From Diadophis punctatus similis (taxonomy: Eukaryota > Chordata > Lepidosauria > Squamata > Dipsadidae): a stretch of DNA of 64,000 nucleotides. The stretch is from positions 239,124,177-239,188,176 of the forward strand of contig JALIGW010000002.1 in the NCBI GenBank assembly GCA_023053685.1, read 5' to 3'. Made by a program: the position numbers and the translations under genes. Of this stretch, positions 1 to 11,259 are shown one piece after another (position 1 is the stretch's first letter; every line of letters starts with the position of its first letter). The notes under the pieces were generated by a model that did not search any database, was not told the origin of the DNA, and was given only the letters and a program-made list of their open reading frames with translations.

Positions 1-30
1 TTCGAAAAATACGGTATATACAGTTCAGTC

Positions 31-1320
31 AAGCTAAGCCACGCCCAGGCTCCAAGCAGTCTCCCCTGGCTCACAACAGATCCTGTTTCTTAGTCACCAA
101 ACAGTTCCCATTGGCTGACTTGTTGTTATGGCTATCCCAGCTCATAATTACACTGACATTCGTTTATAGAAGAAACTTCTTTATATACAATAATATAAAG
201 CATGATGCATGTATACAATACCCATGCAACAGAACACCAGAACTCAGAATCCAGAAGCACATAAGCACAGAATCTATAATGCAAGGACAAAACTAACTCT
301 TATATAGAGACCAGATAAGCTAAGCCACGCCCAGGCTCCGAGCCGTCTCCCATGGCTCACAACAGATCCTGTTTCTTAGTCACCAAACAGTTCCCATTGG
401 CTGACTTGTTGTTATGGCTATCCCAGCTCATAATTACACTGACATTCATTTATAGAAGAAACTTCTTTATTGTTGTAAGGAATATCCTTCTGGGTTCAGT
501 TCCAAGTGGGGAAAAAGACACTGGATTCATGGAAGTTGCTTGGAAAGAAGGTTTAATATGATGGACAGGAGCACATGGCATGAGCCCCTGTACAGAAAAG
601 GTGGATCACATGCGTCCAGATGTTGGGTCCAGAGAAAAGGAAGGAAAAGATGCTGAGTCCCTTGGTTTTATGACCTCTGTTGGGCCCCACCTCTTAATTT
701 CCTGTTCCTGTGTATGTAATGCACTCCAATTGGTGGTCAGATACCAACCCCAGGGGTGGGGGTCTTAGCTAGCCTTTTAGGCTGTCTCCCAAGTTTGTTT
801 GAGTGCTGGTAATTTTCCAGGTGGTAGAGGGCTAATCCTCTCATGTCCTAAGGGTGAAGGTCTTAATCCCATCACCCTGGCGCTGAAGGGGGGGGGGGCA
901 GGGAGTTGCAGGAAGCTGCTTTGTATTTAAAACATGTTTCTCCTTTCCTCATTCAGGGAAACATATTCTTTCCTTTTTCAATATTTCCTAGGATATTTCA
1001 TTCCTCTAGGAGAGGGGTGGGTGCTAACTTCCTACATTATATACAATAATATAAAGCATGATGCATGTATACAATACCCATGCTGCAGAAGGCAGAACCA
1101 GAACAACCAGAACTCAGAATCCAGAAGCACATAAGCACAGAATCTATAATGCAAGGACAAAACTAACTCTTATATAGAGACCAGATAAGCTAAGCCACGC
1201 CCAGGCTCCGAGCCGTCTCCCATGGCTCATAACATATCCTGTTTCTTAGTCACCAAACAGCTCCCATTGGCTGACTTGTTGTTATGGCTATCCCAGCTCA
1301 TAATTTCTTACACACTGACA
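31..1320. repeat. Three tandem LTR-like units (about 295-300 bp each)
   Basis: The block beginning AAGCTAAGCCACGCCCAGGC recurs at about 31, 314 and 1186, each followed by the same TTCCCATTGGCTGACTTG segment and ending in CACTGACA at about 153, 446 and 1320. Units are direct repeats with high identity. The second unit carries a 566-bp LTR insertion. A related LTR-like copy lies at 33340-33672. Confidence 0.75.
471..1036. mobile_element. Solo LTR (family A) inside a tandem unit
   Basis: It starts TGTTGTAAGG and ends CTTCCTACA, with 4-bp target duplication TTAT at 467-470 and 1037-1040. The neighbouring tandem unit (about 180) shows the empty site with one TTAT. Related family members occur at 19554, 23150, 47006, 48761 and 49650. 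Confidence 0.85.
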
Positions 1321-1910
1321 TAGAGCGAGCATATGTATATGCATATATGTGTGTGGGTATATATATATATTTTCTTTTGAGAGCGGGCATCAGAATTTCA
1401 TTTTTCAATGTGTGCCAGCCTGATCACAGGGAAAAAAAGTGACAATCAAGGTTATCTTATCTTATTTGAAACACTAGACTGCAAAACACTCAAAACCAAG
1501 GCAGATCCCTAAAAAGAGAAATGCTGGGAAATTTTCTGGCCTAGCCGAAGGAAGGACATAAGCATTTATTTGTTGAATTTATTTGTTAAATTTATTTGTA
1601 TGGCTCTCTGCAACACCCCGATTGCCACCAAAACCTGTTTTTCCTTCTCGTCTCCGCCATATTTACAAACTTCTTCCTTTGAAACTTTAGACTGCCAAAC
1701 AAACTCAAAGCCAAGCCCTAAAGAGAAATTCTGGGAAGCTTTCTGGCCTCGCCCAAAGAAGGACTTGCATATTTATTTAAATTTATTTGTATGGGTCTCT
1801 GTAGGATATCCTAGCCGGATCAGCTGCCTACTGCACCATTTACCGCCCTCCCTTGAAGTGAAGATGAAGAGCAGAAAAAAAAATTATTTTCCTCCAAACC
1901 CCTGACCTGC
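1321..1910. repeat. Diverged tandem duplication, period about 211 bp, plus short (AT)n
   Basis: Segments at about 1469-1608 and 1680-1803 share ACTAGACTGC/TTAGACTGCC, AAAGAGAAAT, TTCTGGCCT, AAGGAC and ATTTATTTGTATGG in the same order. A short TATATATA run lies at 1360-1371. No gene is visible. Confidence 0.5.
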
Positions 1911-1939
1911 AGCTTCCCTTCGTTTTGGAGCATTCAAAA

Positions 1940-2106
1940 TGCAGGCCTTAAATCCGGTAGATTATTGTTCTAATTGTTTGTAATTTACCATTAATGACTG
2001 TAACTATGATTTATGACCAATCACTTGCTGTTTATATATACACTGTGAGCTTGTGCACCGGAGACAAATTCCTTGTGTGTCCGATCACCCTTGGCCAATA
2101 AATAAT
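1940..2106 (+). mobile_element. LINE 3' end (CR1/L2-like, pentamer-tailed family)
   Basis: The terminal block GACAAATTCCTTGTGTGTCC followed by TTGGCCAATAAATAATTC matches the ends at 6900-6985 and 54930-55078. It carries an AATAAA signal and leads straight into the pentamer satellite. Confidence 0.75.
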
Positions 2107-2796
2107 TCTATCCCATTCCCATCCCATCCCATCCCAACTCTATTTCTATTCTGTAGACATGATTTCTGAGCAAAGCTTTTCCAAGCGAAGAAGTCCTCTG
2201 AGCTAAGAAGCCTCTCCTCTCAGTCAGCTGCAGTTTATTCTTATAGCAAACTTCTTGTGTACACAATTACAATGATTGATTTATCCCAAAGATAGCTTAG
2301 TAACAATGCAATAAATGATTAACATACAGCATACAGACAGATCATGTCAAGCGTATAGGTGAGCGCGTGATTGTATTTAACCTTTACTCTTAGCTAGAAC
2401 AATAGAAAGAGCTGAGTAAGTAACCTTTGCCTTAAATAGAACAATAGAAAGAGCTGGGGACCTTTACTCTAAGTAGAACAGAGAGCAGAGTGTTTGTTTA
2501 GTCAATATAGTGTCAAGATAGGCATTCCGTATCGTTGACAATGATTGACAATAACCTACACTATTCGATCCCTCTCCTATTTTCTATTCTCTTCCTATTC
2601 CATCCCATTCTATCCTATCTCTATTTCTCTTCTATCCCTATTCTTTCTATTCTATATTCCATTCCTATTCCATTCCATTCTATCCCATCTCTATTTCTAT
2701 TCTTTCTATTCTATATTCTATTCCATCCCATTCTATCCTATCTCTATTCTTTTCCTATTCTATATTCCTATTCCCATTCCATTCCATCTGTATTTT

Positions 2797-3892
2797 ATTT
2801 TTTTTTGTAATTTTATTTATTTTTTCACCAACTTTACATCATTACATACACCACAATATCAACATGTTACACACTTATACATTTTTCCAATATATCAAAC
2901 AAATATCCTAAATTTGCACCGTTTATACTTTTATCTTTCATCTGTTTTCCTTCTATATTTCGTGTTACTCCCCTCCCTCTATCTCCCTCTCTTCCCTCTA
3001 CCTTCTTTCTCCCTCTCTTCCTCTTACCTACTTCCCTCCTACCTCTTCCTCCTTCTTATCCTTCCCTGAGTACTTCTAATCTTAATCTGTTATGTGGTTG
3101 ACAGATGAGCTTTCCAGAACCCTAAATTTATTCCAACATTGATGCTATTCTTAAACTAACATCTTCCCTTTCTCTATATTTAAATATATAACATATTCTT
3201 CTAGATATAACTATTATCTAATGCTGCCTCCTTCCTCCTATTTTTGCCACCTGGGTCTACACCCTTGAATTTTCAATTTTCTTTCAAATTATTTGCCATT
3301 ACTTATCTTCCAAACTTCTTCATTCTCTTGTATCTCTTAATTTTAGGCTTTACTCATCCCTTTCCTCAATTTTCACCTTAATTAATGCCTTTTTTTGTTT
3401 TTATTCTGCCATTCCCAAATGCCCTAGATTTCTAATGTCTTCCCCCTTTTTATATCTCCATTCCAACTTTATTTTCTTTTTATTTTCACATTCTCCATAT
3501 TTTGACAGATTCTAATCTTATCACTACATTTCCATCCATTGGTTAGTAACATTCTAAAATCTCCACATCGAAAAATCCCATTTGCCAATTATATAATCCT
3601 ATAAAGAGACCTTTATAAGTAATAATTATACAAATCTTATAACATACCCACAACATCAATAATTTATCTGAATCCTTTTCAATCTATTTCATTTCTCTTC
3701 ATATCTCTATTCATCAAAATTTAATTCAAGCCAACATATATCATATATAATCTTATATAAAACCCTTTACAAATAATAATTATACACATCTTATAATGTT
3801 CCAAATTACATCTAGTTTTCTAGATCTTTTTCAACATTAAATCCACTTATAAATTATGCATATCTCATATAGAAAGCAAATCTTATAAAAAG
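2797..3892 (-). mobile_element. L1-like LINE 3' fragment
   Basis: AT-rich, starting (on +) with a T-run, the complement of a 3' poly(A). It is flanked by a 17-bp target duplication CATTCCATCTGTATTTT at 2780-2796 and 3893-3909. No coding remnant was recognised, so the L1 assignment rests on the tail, the duplication length, and analogy with 4338-4717. Confidence 0.6.
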
Positions 3893-4337
3893 CATTCCAT
3901 CTGTATTTTTATTGTATTCCTATCCCGATTCTATTTTCTATTCTATTCTCTATTCCCATTCCACTCCATTCTATCCTATCTCTATTCCTATCCTATTTTC
4001 TCTTCTATATTCCTATTCACATTTCATTCCATCTCTATTTCTATTCTACCCCTATTCTATTTTCAATATTCTATTCCTAATCCCATCCTATCTCTATCTC
4101 TATTCCTATCCCTCTCCTATTTTCTATTTTCTATTCTATTCCTATTCCATCCCATTCTATCCTATCTCTATTTCTACTGTATTTTATTCCTATTCTTTCT
4201 ATTCTATTTTATATTCCCATTCCATTCCACTCCATTCTATCCTATTTCTGTTCTGTTCCTATTCTATATTCCTATTCCCATTCCATCTGTATTTTTTATT
4301 GTATTCCTATCCCGAATCTATTTTCTATTCTATTTTC

Positions 4338-4717
4338 TTTTTTAAAATAATTTTTATTTAATTATTTACATTTAAAAACAACACAAAAGAAAACATACAT
4401 ACAGAAAATTAGACAAAACAAAACAATACAATAACATACATACAACTACACTATGTAACCTCTAGGGTTATAATACAGCAATTTATATCGACAGTAAATT
4501 CATGCTTATATAATCTCTATAATTAACACAATTATATGATCTTTTTCATTAACGTATTTCATTATTATTCATAAATATAATTATAGTAACTTAAAGTAGT
4601 TAAAAATCATATTTATATGACTGAATTATTTACAGATTTCTTTTGCTTTCTCTTTTCAAGCCAATCATAAAATTTATTCCAAATTTCATAGTATTCCGAA
4701 TCCTCCTTTTCATTTAA
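4338..4717 (-). mobile_element. L1 3' end with ORF2 C-terminus
   Basis: The - strand encodes EDSEYYEIWNKFYDWLEKRK near 4700-4640, matching the L1 ORF2 end seen at 13740-13840. It is flanked by a 15-bp duplication TTCTATTCTATTTTC at 4323-4337 and 4718-4732. Confidence 0.75.
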
Positions 4718-5289
4718 TTCTATTCTATTTTCCATTCCCATTCCATTCCATTCTATCCTATCTCTTATTCCTATCCTATTTCCTCTTCTGTATTCCCATT
4801 CCCATTCCATTCCATCTCTATTTCTATTCCTATTCTAGCCTATCCCAATTCTATTTTCTATATTCTATTCCTATTCCCATCCTATCTCTATTTCTATCCT
4901 ATGTCTATTTTCTATTCCCATTCCAGTCCATTCTATCCTTTCTATTTCTATTCCTATCCTATTTCCTCTTCTGTATTCCTATTCCCATTCCATCTCTATT
5001 TCTATTCCTATTCTAGCCTATCCCAATTCTATTTTCTATATTCTATTCCTATTCCCATCCTATCTCTATTTCTATCCTATGTCTATTTTCTATTCCCATT
5101 CCAGTCCATTCTATCCTCTCTCTATTTCTATTCCTATCCTATTTCCTCTTCTGTATTCCTATTCCCATTCCATTCCATCTCTATTTCTCTTCCTATTCCT
5201 ATTCTATTCCTATTCCCATCCTATCTCTATTTCTATCCTCTCTCTATCCTATTTTCTGTTCTATATCCCTATTCCTGTTCTCTTGGGCC

Positions 5290-5960
5290 ACCAAAATGCA
5301 GAGCCCAGCCACAGAAGATACTGAACGCCGGGCGGGAGAGGGTGGGGGGGGAGAGAGAAACTGGCTCCATAACCACTAGGTGACACTACCCCAACTAGGG
5401 TTCGCGACGGCTGGTCCTCCTCCCCCTAGCCCAGGCCAGCTTGGACCGATCCTTCGCTCCCCGACCCGGGCTGCTCTCCAGAGCCCGCCCGCCAGTCCCC
5501 CCCCCCTTCGCCCACCTACCGTCACGCGGGGGAGCCCCCAACGACGCCACACGTGCCGAACGCGAACGGTCTTTTTCCTCCGTTGAAAGAGGGGGGCCGG
5601 AAACGTCTGAACCCCATTACCATTTCCGCCTCCAGGGGGGAGCTCTCTAGGAAGCGAAACTCACTCGCTTTAACCCTTGGCGCCGGGCTCCCCAGCGAGG
5701 AAGACTTTGTCCAGCGGGCCAAAAAGACTGCAGTTCCCATCATCCTGGACCGCAGAGCAGCCCACGTCTGCTTTGGAAAGAAAACAAGGGGCCTTCTTTT
5801 TTTTTTTTTTCCTTTCCGTGCGACGGACAGGAAAGAGCTTCGCCTTCCTTTTCATTGCAATGGCAGCGAAGGCGAAGGGTTAAGGGCGGTGTGCGGCATT
5901 TGCAAAAGCGACAAGGTGAGATTTCCGCAAATCTGCCCTCGCTTTTTGGGTCCCTGTCAA
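5290..5960 (+). promoter_or_regulatory. CpG-rich island, candidate promoter and untranslated first exon
   Basis: A sharp switch from AT-rich satellite to GC- and CpG-rich single-copy-looking DNA. It contains CCGTCACGCGG, ACACGTGCCGAACGCGAACG and GGCGCCGGG. ACTGCAGTTCCCATCATCC at 5728-5746 resembles the ZNF143/THAP11 (SBS) promoter motif. A strong donor-like ACAAG/GTGAGA lies at 5915/5916, so an untranslated exon could end at 5915 and splice towards 12031 or 15377. The link to the zinc-finger locus is inferred from order and strand only. Confidence 0.45.
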
Positions 5961-6496
5961 TCAAGCGACAAACAAAAGTTTTGGCAAAGTAAAAAAATAA
6001 TAATCAAATTTAAAGTTAAAAAAAATAGCGAGTAAATAGAAACGAATTTAAAAAAGCACAACAAAGAATGTTCTTTCTGCGCCAACTCAGGAAGCTCAAA
6101 CTGCCCAAGGAGCTGCTGATACAGTTCTACAGAGGAATTACTGAGTCTGCCATCTGCACCTCTATAACTGTCTGGTTCGGTTCTGCAACCCAACAAGACA
6201 GACACAGACTTCAGAGGATAATCAGAACTGCAGAAAAAACAATTACTGCCAATCTGCCTTCCACTGAGGACCTGTATACTGCATGAGTCAAAAAGAGGGC
6301 CGTGAAAATATTTACTGACCCCTCGCATCCTGGACATAAATTGTTTCAACTCCTACCCTCAAAACGACGCTATAGAGCACTGCACACCAAGACAGCTAGA
6401 CACAAGAACAGTTTTTTCCTGAACGCCCTCACTCTGCTAAAAAAATAATTCCCCCACCAATGTCAAACTATTCACTAAGGCTGCATTACTATTACT

Positions 6497-6742
6497 ATTA
6501 TTTATTTATTTTGTGAGATTTATATACCGCCTCACAGTGCAAGCACTCTCTAAGCGGTTTACACCAGTAAGCAATGTATTTTTATATTGCCCCCAACAAT
6601 CTGGGTCCTCATTTTACCTACCTCGGAAGGATGGAAGGCTGAGTCAACCTTGAGCTGGTGAGATTTGAACCGCTGACCTGCGGATCACAGTCAGCTAAAG
6701 TGACCTGCAGTACTGCCTCTAACCGCTGCGTCACCTCGGCTC
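6497..6742 (-). mobile_element. tRNA-derived SINE
   Basis: On the - strand it starts GAGCCGAGGTGACGCAGCGG (A-box region) and has a B-box-like GGTTCAAATC, a GGACCCAGATTGTTGGGGGC body and an A/T-rich tail. It is inserted in the LINE 3' UTR. Confidence 0.85.
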
Positions 6743-6984
6743 ATCTATTAGTCTTCTCATTGTTCCTATCACCCATCTCCTCCCACTTATAACTTGTTGC
6801 TTGTATCCTTACGATTTATATCAATATTGATTGTTTCCTGATTGCTTATTTGTACCCATGACAATCATTAAGTGTTGTACCTCATGATTCTTGACAAATG
6901 TATCTTTTATGCACACTGAGAGCATATGCGCCAAAGACAAATTCCTTGTGTGTCCAATCAAACTTGGCCAATAAAGCTATTCTA

Positions 6985-7125
6985 TTCTTTTCTTTTCTTT
7001 TCTTTTCTTTTCTTTTCTTTTCTATTCTATTCTATTCTATTCTATTCTATTCTATTCTATTCTATTCTATTCTATTCTATTCTATTCTATTCTATTCTAT
7101 TCTATTCTATTCTATTCTATTCTAA
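6985..7125 (+). repeat. (TTTTC)n/(TATTC)n microsatellite at a LINE tail
   Basis: About seven TTTTC units are followed by about twenty TATTC units, continuous with the LINE end GGCCAATAAAGC. Confidence 0.95.
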
Positions 7126-7204
7126 AAATAAAGAAAAAAAAGAAATCAAGAAGCAACTTCTGTGGGTTTTTTTTTTACCGCTGTTCTAAATGCATGTATA
7201 TTTT

Positions 7205-7438
7205 ATCAAGAAACAAGGGATGGAAACTGATCAAGGAAAGAAGCAACTAAGGAGAGATTTCCTGACAGTGAGAACAATTGATCAGTGGAACGACTTGCCC
7301 CCAGAAGTTGTGGGGGCTTCATAAAATGGAGGCTTTCAAGGAGAGACTGGACAGCCCCTTGTCTGAAATGGTATGGGGTTTCCTTGCTTGAGCAGGGGTT
7401 GGACTAGAAGACCTCCAAGGTCCCTTCCAACTCCGTGA
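7205..7438 (+). mobile_element. CR1 3' fragment
   Basis: It contains GATTTCCTGACAGTGAGAAC, AATTGATCAGTGGAACGACT and TTGGACTAGAAGACCTCCAA, the hallmark CR1 3' sequence, in sense orientation. Confidence 0.85.
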
Positions 7439-8055
7439 CAGGTAGCCCTCCACTTACAACAGTTCACTTAGTGACCGTTCAAAGTTACAACGGCACTGAA
7501 AGAAGTGACTTGGGACCGTTTTCATACTTACTATGTTGCAGTATCCCCATGGGTCAAGCGATCAAAATTCAAACGCTTGCCAACTGGTTCATATTTTACT
7601 ACGGTTGCAGTGTCCTGGGGTCACGTGATCCCCTTTTGTAACCTCCTGACAAGCAAAGTCAATGGGGAAGCCCGATTCACTGAAAAACTGTGTTACTAGT
7701 CCTCAATTTATCCTCAGTTCATTTAGTGACCGTTTGGAGTTACAACGGCACTGAAAGAAGTGACTTAGGACCGTTTTTCATACTTACGGCCATAGCAGTA
7801 TCCCCATGGTCATGTGATCAAAATTCAGACACATATTTATGACGGTTGCAGTGATCCCCTTTCGTATCCTTCTGACAAGCAAAATCAATGGGGGAGCCCG
7901 ATTCACTGAACAACTGTTTTACTAACTTAATGACTGCAATAATTCACTTAACAACAGTGGGAAGACAGGTCGTAAAATGGAGCAAAATCAACAAATGTTT
8001 CAGTTAGCAACAGAACTTGTGGGCTCAATCGTGGTCATAAGTCGAGGACTACCTG
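7439..8055. mobile_element. TA-target (Tigger/pogo-like) MITE, family T
   Basis: Terminal inverted repeats CAGGTAGCCCTCCACTTAC and GTCGAGGACTACCTG. The inside holds a partial internal duplication (AGTTACAACGGCACTGAAAG twice). Other copies show TA target duplications, which supports a Tc1/mariner superfamily origin. Confidence 0.7.
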
Positions 8056-8175
8056 GTATTCTGTTACCTTTGCAAGCGTTTGAAGACTTGAAGTATTTGC
8101 AAAGCTTTACTGTTTCTATTTTGTCCCTTCCGATCCCAGGAGAATGAAATGGACAACCATTCGTCTGAATGGGTA

Positions 8176-9019
8176 CAGGTAGTCCTCGACTTACAACAGT
8201 TCACTTAGTGACCGGTCCCAATTGCGACAGCACTGACAAAAGCGACTTACGATTGTTTGTCATACTTAACGACCAGGGCTGGGTTTCACTTACCTTCACC
8301 GCCGGTTCGCGTTGCGATATTTCACGGGCGCGGGCGCCTCCCCTTGCGCGATTTCACTTCCGCGCATGCTCAGAAGGTAAATTCAGCCCGAGACACAGCT
8401 GAGGAGCTCATCAGCTGTGCTTCGGGCGAAGATATAAAGGTCAGTATTAACCCGGGGACGGGCAGGAGGGCTTTTTTCAAAGCACAGAACGCTGTGAAGC
8501 CATCCAAACACAGGAAAATCGGCCAAAAATTCAGAAAAAAGATGGCGGCGAGCACGGACCGGCACAGACAGAGCCGGATCCGTGACGCAAAAATTACATC
8601 ACCAGCAGGTCACTAACGGTTCGGGTGTTCTGGTCCGAACCAGGAGGAACCCACCCCTGTTAACGACCACTGCGGCTTCCCCGTGGCCGCACGATCAAAA
8701 TCCATATTTATGACGGTTGCAGCAGCCACGCTCACGAGATCCAAATTCAAACTCTTGGCAAACGACTCGTATTTTATGACGGTTGCAGCATCCTGGAGGG
8801 TCCCGTGATCCACTTTTGCGACCTTCTGACCGGCAAAGTCGATGGGGGAAGCCAGATTCACTTAACAAACATGTTACTTACTTCACAAAATGCAATGCTT
8901 CACTTCAGAACCGTGTCGAGAAGAGTCGTAAAACGGGGCAAAACTCACTTAAACATACATTTCACTCAGCAGCATCCATGTTGGGCTCAAAATTGGGGTC
9001 GTAACTCGAGGACTACCTG
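8176..9019. mobile_element. Family T MITE carrying a nested hAT-type MITE
   Basis: The left terminus is CAGGTAGTCCTCGACTTAC after a TA, and the right terminus is CGAGGACTACCTG. The hAT-type element at 8274-8659 interrupts it. Confidence 0.75.
8274..8659. mobile_element. hAT-type MITE, family H1
   Basis: Termini CAGGGCTGGGTTTCAC and GGAACCCACCCCTG, with perfect 8-bp target duplication TTAACGAC at 8266-8273 and 8660-8667. Confidence 0.88.
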
Positions 9020-9291
9020 CATAGGGGTTTCCTGCCTGAGCAGGGGGTTGGACTAGAAGACCTCCAAGATCCCTTCCAACTCTGTTATTCCGTTAAATAT
9101 TTAAAAAGGAAAAAAACCTCACTTAAACATACATTTCACTCAGCAGCATCAATGTTGGGCTCAAAATTGGGGTCGTAACTCGAGGACTACCTGCATAGGG
9201 GTTTCCTGCCTGAGCAGGGGGTTGGACTAGACGACCTCCAAGATCCCTTCCAACTCTGTTATTCCGTTAAATAATTTAAAAAGAAAAAAAA
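8944..9291 (+). repeat. Tandem duplication of 174 bp (MITE end plus CR1 tail)
   Basis: Two adjacent copies start CTCACTTAAACATACATTTC at 8944 and 9118, each running through the MITE end and the CR1 segment GTTTCCTGCCTGAGCAGGGG. They differ at only a few bases. Confidence 0.9.
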
Positions 9292-9770
9292 ACCGCCAGA
9301 CCTTTGATCGCCACTATCCTGATTAGCCCAGAAGGAGAGCTGAGAAAGAAGGAATCCCCAGCCGGAGAGCAAAACGGAGGGCGACGATGGAGAACGGCTG
9401 TAGCGATATAAAAGGATAAGAAAGGCGGGGGTTCCTAGAGAGGCAGGAAATGGGCAATGCGGGGGAAGAGAAGAACCCGCACACCTGTTTTGGTGTTTCT
9501 GGAAAAGAAGGCCGGTGGGAGAAAAGAGGCCTGGCGGGGCGGAAGGGTAGGTGGCGTAGGGGGGATAAAATTGGGGAAGGACGAAAACAATGAATGGATC
9601 CATTCGGCAAACGAGGTCAGGAAGGGGCTGGAAACGAAATCTGGTGGGGGTTTTTTTTGGGGGGGGGGCGTGTAAACAGAAGGGTCTCTGCCCCCCCCCC
9701 ATTTCTTCTGCCATTATTATAGGCAGAGGGTAACGCATGCAGTTGCAAAGCGGGGCGATCAGCAAAGTCA
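9292..9770. other. GC-rich unassigned segment
   Basis: Purine-rich on +, with scattered CpG and a TATAAAAGG-like box (about 9407-9415) beside GGCGACGATGG. Open frames on both strands lack recognisable domains. It could be a promoter or the 5' UTR of a retroelement. Confidence 0.25.
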
Positions 9771-9824
9771 ATCGGAAGATTAAATCAGAAGATTAAAAGA
9801 TTAAATCTATTACCTTAAAGCCCT

Positions 9825-9970
9825 ATGTGTGTGTGTGTGTGTGTGTGCACGTGGACTCGCGAATGTATATACTCACATATACAGGTAGTCCTCGACTTAC
9901 AACCACAGTTGAGCCCACTTGCGGCAGCGTTCCTAGCATCGTTTCAATTGCTCCGATTTCACTTCGGAGT
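9825..9970. repeat. (GT)n followed by a family T MITE fragment
   Basis: (GT) repeats at 9825-9847. CAGGTAGTCCTCGACTTACA follows a TA at 9882 and decays after about 80 bp. The rest to 10350 shows nothing recognisable. Confidence 0.6.
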
Positions 9971-10360
9971 GAACGAGGAGTGAGAGAACCCTATAGGCAC
10001 ATTTCAGAATAATTTATTTTAGAATAACTGTGATTTTTTTTTCTTCCTATAGGACCCTCGTGTTTTATTGATCTTGCAGTATTGAAGAAAAGCCTCTATA
10101 CAAAGGTAACAATTAGACTTTTATCCCTGCAAGGTAAAGTTGGGGTCTTTTAGTTCCCTGTTTAAGACAGAATTTCCAATTAAAGCACACCCAATATGTA
10201 GATGTCTGTATTCTGCTTGAAAATAGCAAAGGGGAGCCTGTCAACCCTCTTAGAAATTATATGAGACAATTGAAGCTAGAAAAGGCCATTTAGGCTGGCT
10301 GGGGAATTGTGGGAGTTGAAGTCCAGATATCTTCAAGCTGCCAAAGTTGACAAACTAGGT

Positions 10361-10887
10361 CAGGGGTCAGCAAGCCGCAGCTCTGGAGCCGCATGTGGCT
10401 CTTTCATCCCTCTGCTGCGGCTCCCTGTCGCTCAAAATATGCATCACAACCGCCAATGTGTGATACCCGCTGGCCCGCGGGTAAATTTTTTTTTATTTTC
10501 TCCATCACTTCATATACAATTCAATACACATATACCTTAAGATATTACAATAAGAAATACATATTTGTTCAATATAATCAATCATTCAAAAATCAATATC
10601 TTATTTGCCTCATCAGTCATCAGTCTGTTCTACTTTATTCCATTACACTCCCCTCTCTCCAGGCCCACGATTTATTGAGCTTTTTGACCCCCGGTAGGCC
10701 AACCATGGATAAATCCAAGAAAAGAAAAGTTTCAGAAGAAAACAGAACACTTAATTCAACTACATATGTTAGTTCTGTGGCCGCTCAGGAAATAGGCACA
10801 GGAAGGATTTTGTGGCTCCCGGTGTTTTCTTTTCTGTGGGAAACGGGTCCAAATGGCTCTTTGAGTGTTTAAGGTTGCTGACCCCTG
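10361..10887. mobile_element. hAT (Charlie-like) internally deleted element
   Basis: Termini CAGGGGTCAGCAAGCC and GGTTGCTGACCCCTG, with perfect 8-bp duplication AACTAGGT at 10353-10360 and 10888-10895. It retains a short transposase N-terminal piece (MDKSKKRKVSEENRTLNST at 10705). Confidence 0.9.
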
Positions 10888-10976
10888 AACTAGGTAATGG
10901 GTTCCATCCAAGAACTGCTCTTTCTGTTAGGACGTGTTATTTTCTTCAGTAACATTTAAAATCTCCCTCCCAAGTA

Positions 10977-11258
10977 CAGATAGCCCTCACGGCCACAATG
11001 GAGCCCAAAATTTAGGTTGCAAAGTGAGAAATTTGTTAAGTGAGTTTTGCCCCATTTTAACCACCTTGCTTGCCACGTAAATGAATTACTGCAGTTGTTA
11101 AATTAGTATCACAGTTGTTAAGTGAATCTGGCTTCCCCATTGACTTTGCTTGTCGCAAAAGGGGATCACATGACTCCGGGGCACTGCAAACCATCATAAA
11201 TGTGAGTCAGTTGTCAGTTGTCAACCATCTGAATGTAAAATCTCGTGAACGTGAGGAT
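10977..11258. mobile_element. Family T MITE, truncated
   Basis: The left terminus CAGATAGCCCTCACGGCC follows TA, and the inside includes TTGACTTTGCTTGTCGCAAA. A SINE begins where it ends. Confidence 0.6.
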
Positions 11259-11259
11259 G

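Larger units (their letters stand above)
2107..5280 (+). repeat. Degenerate pentanucleotide satellite (TATTC/CCATC/CTATT types)
   Basis: About 1.5 kb in total of C/T/A-rich repeats (2107-2145, 2560-2796, 3893-4337, 4718-5280) built of TATTCC, CCATTC and CTATCT variants. It has higher-order similarity: the ATGTCTATTTTCTATTCCCA block recurs at 4901 and 5079 (period about 178). Two L1 copies interrupt it. The long reading frames here are low-complexity artefacts. About 2146-2559 is non-satellite sequence with short internal repeats of AATAGAAAGAGCTG, nature unknown. Confidence 0.85.
6066..7125 (+). mobile_element. CR1/L2-group LINE 3' portion with pentamer tail
   Basis: It encodes FFLRQLRKLKLPKELLIQFY RGITESAI and TSITVWFGSATQQDRHRLQ, the C-terminal reverse-transcriptase region of non-LTR elements. 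A stop lies at 6284. It continues through a 3' UTR, split by a SINE at 6497-6742, to the (TATTC)n tail. The - strand copy at 51782-52392 has the same sequence without the SINE. Confidence 0.8.

Noticed and set aside
2535..5383. Several open frames of 80-170 codons in the C/T-rich region
   Set aside because: They are translations of pentamer satellite (Tyr/Ser/Phe/Pro/Ile runs in several frames at once), without domain or codon structure.
9259..9771. 170-codon - strand frame as a gene
   Set aside because: Low-complexity Pro/Ser/Phe composition from a purine-rich strand, no domain, and no splice or promoter context strong enough.
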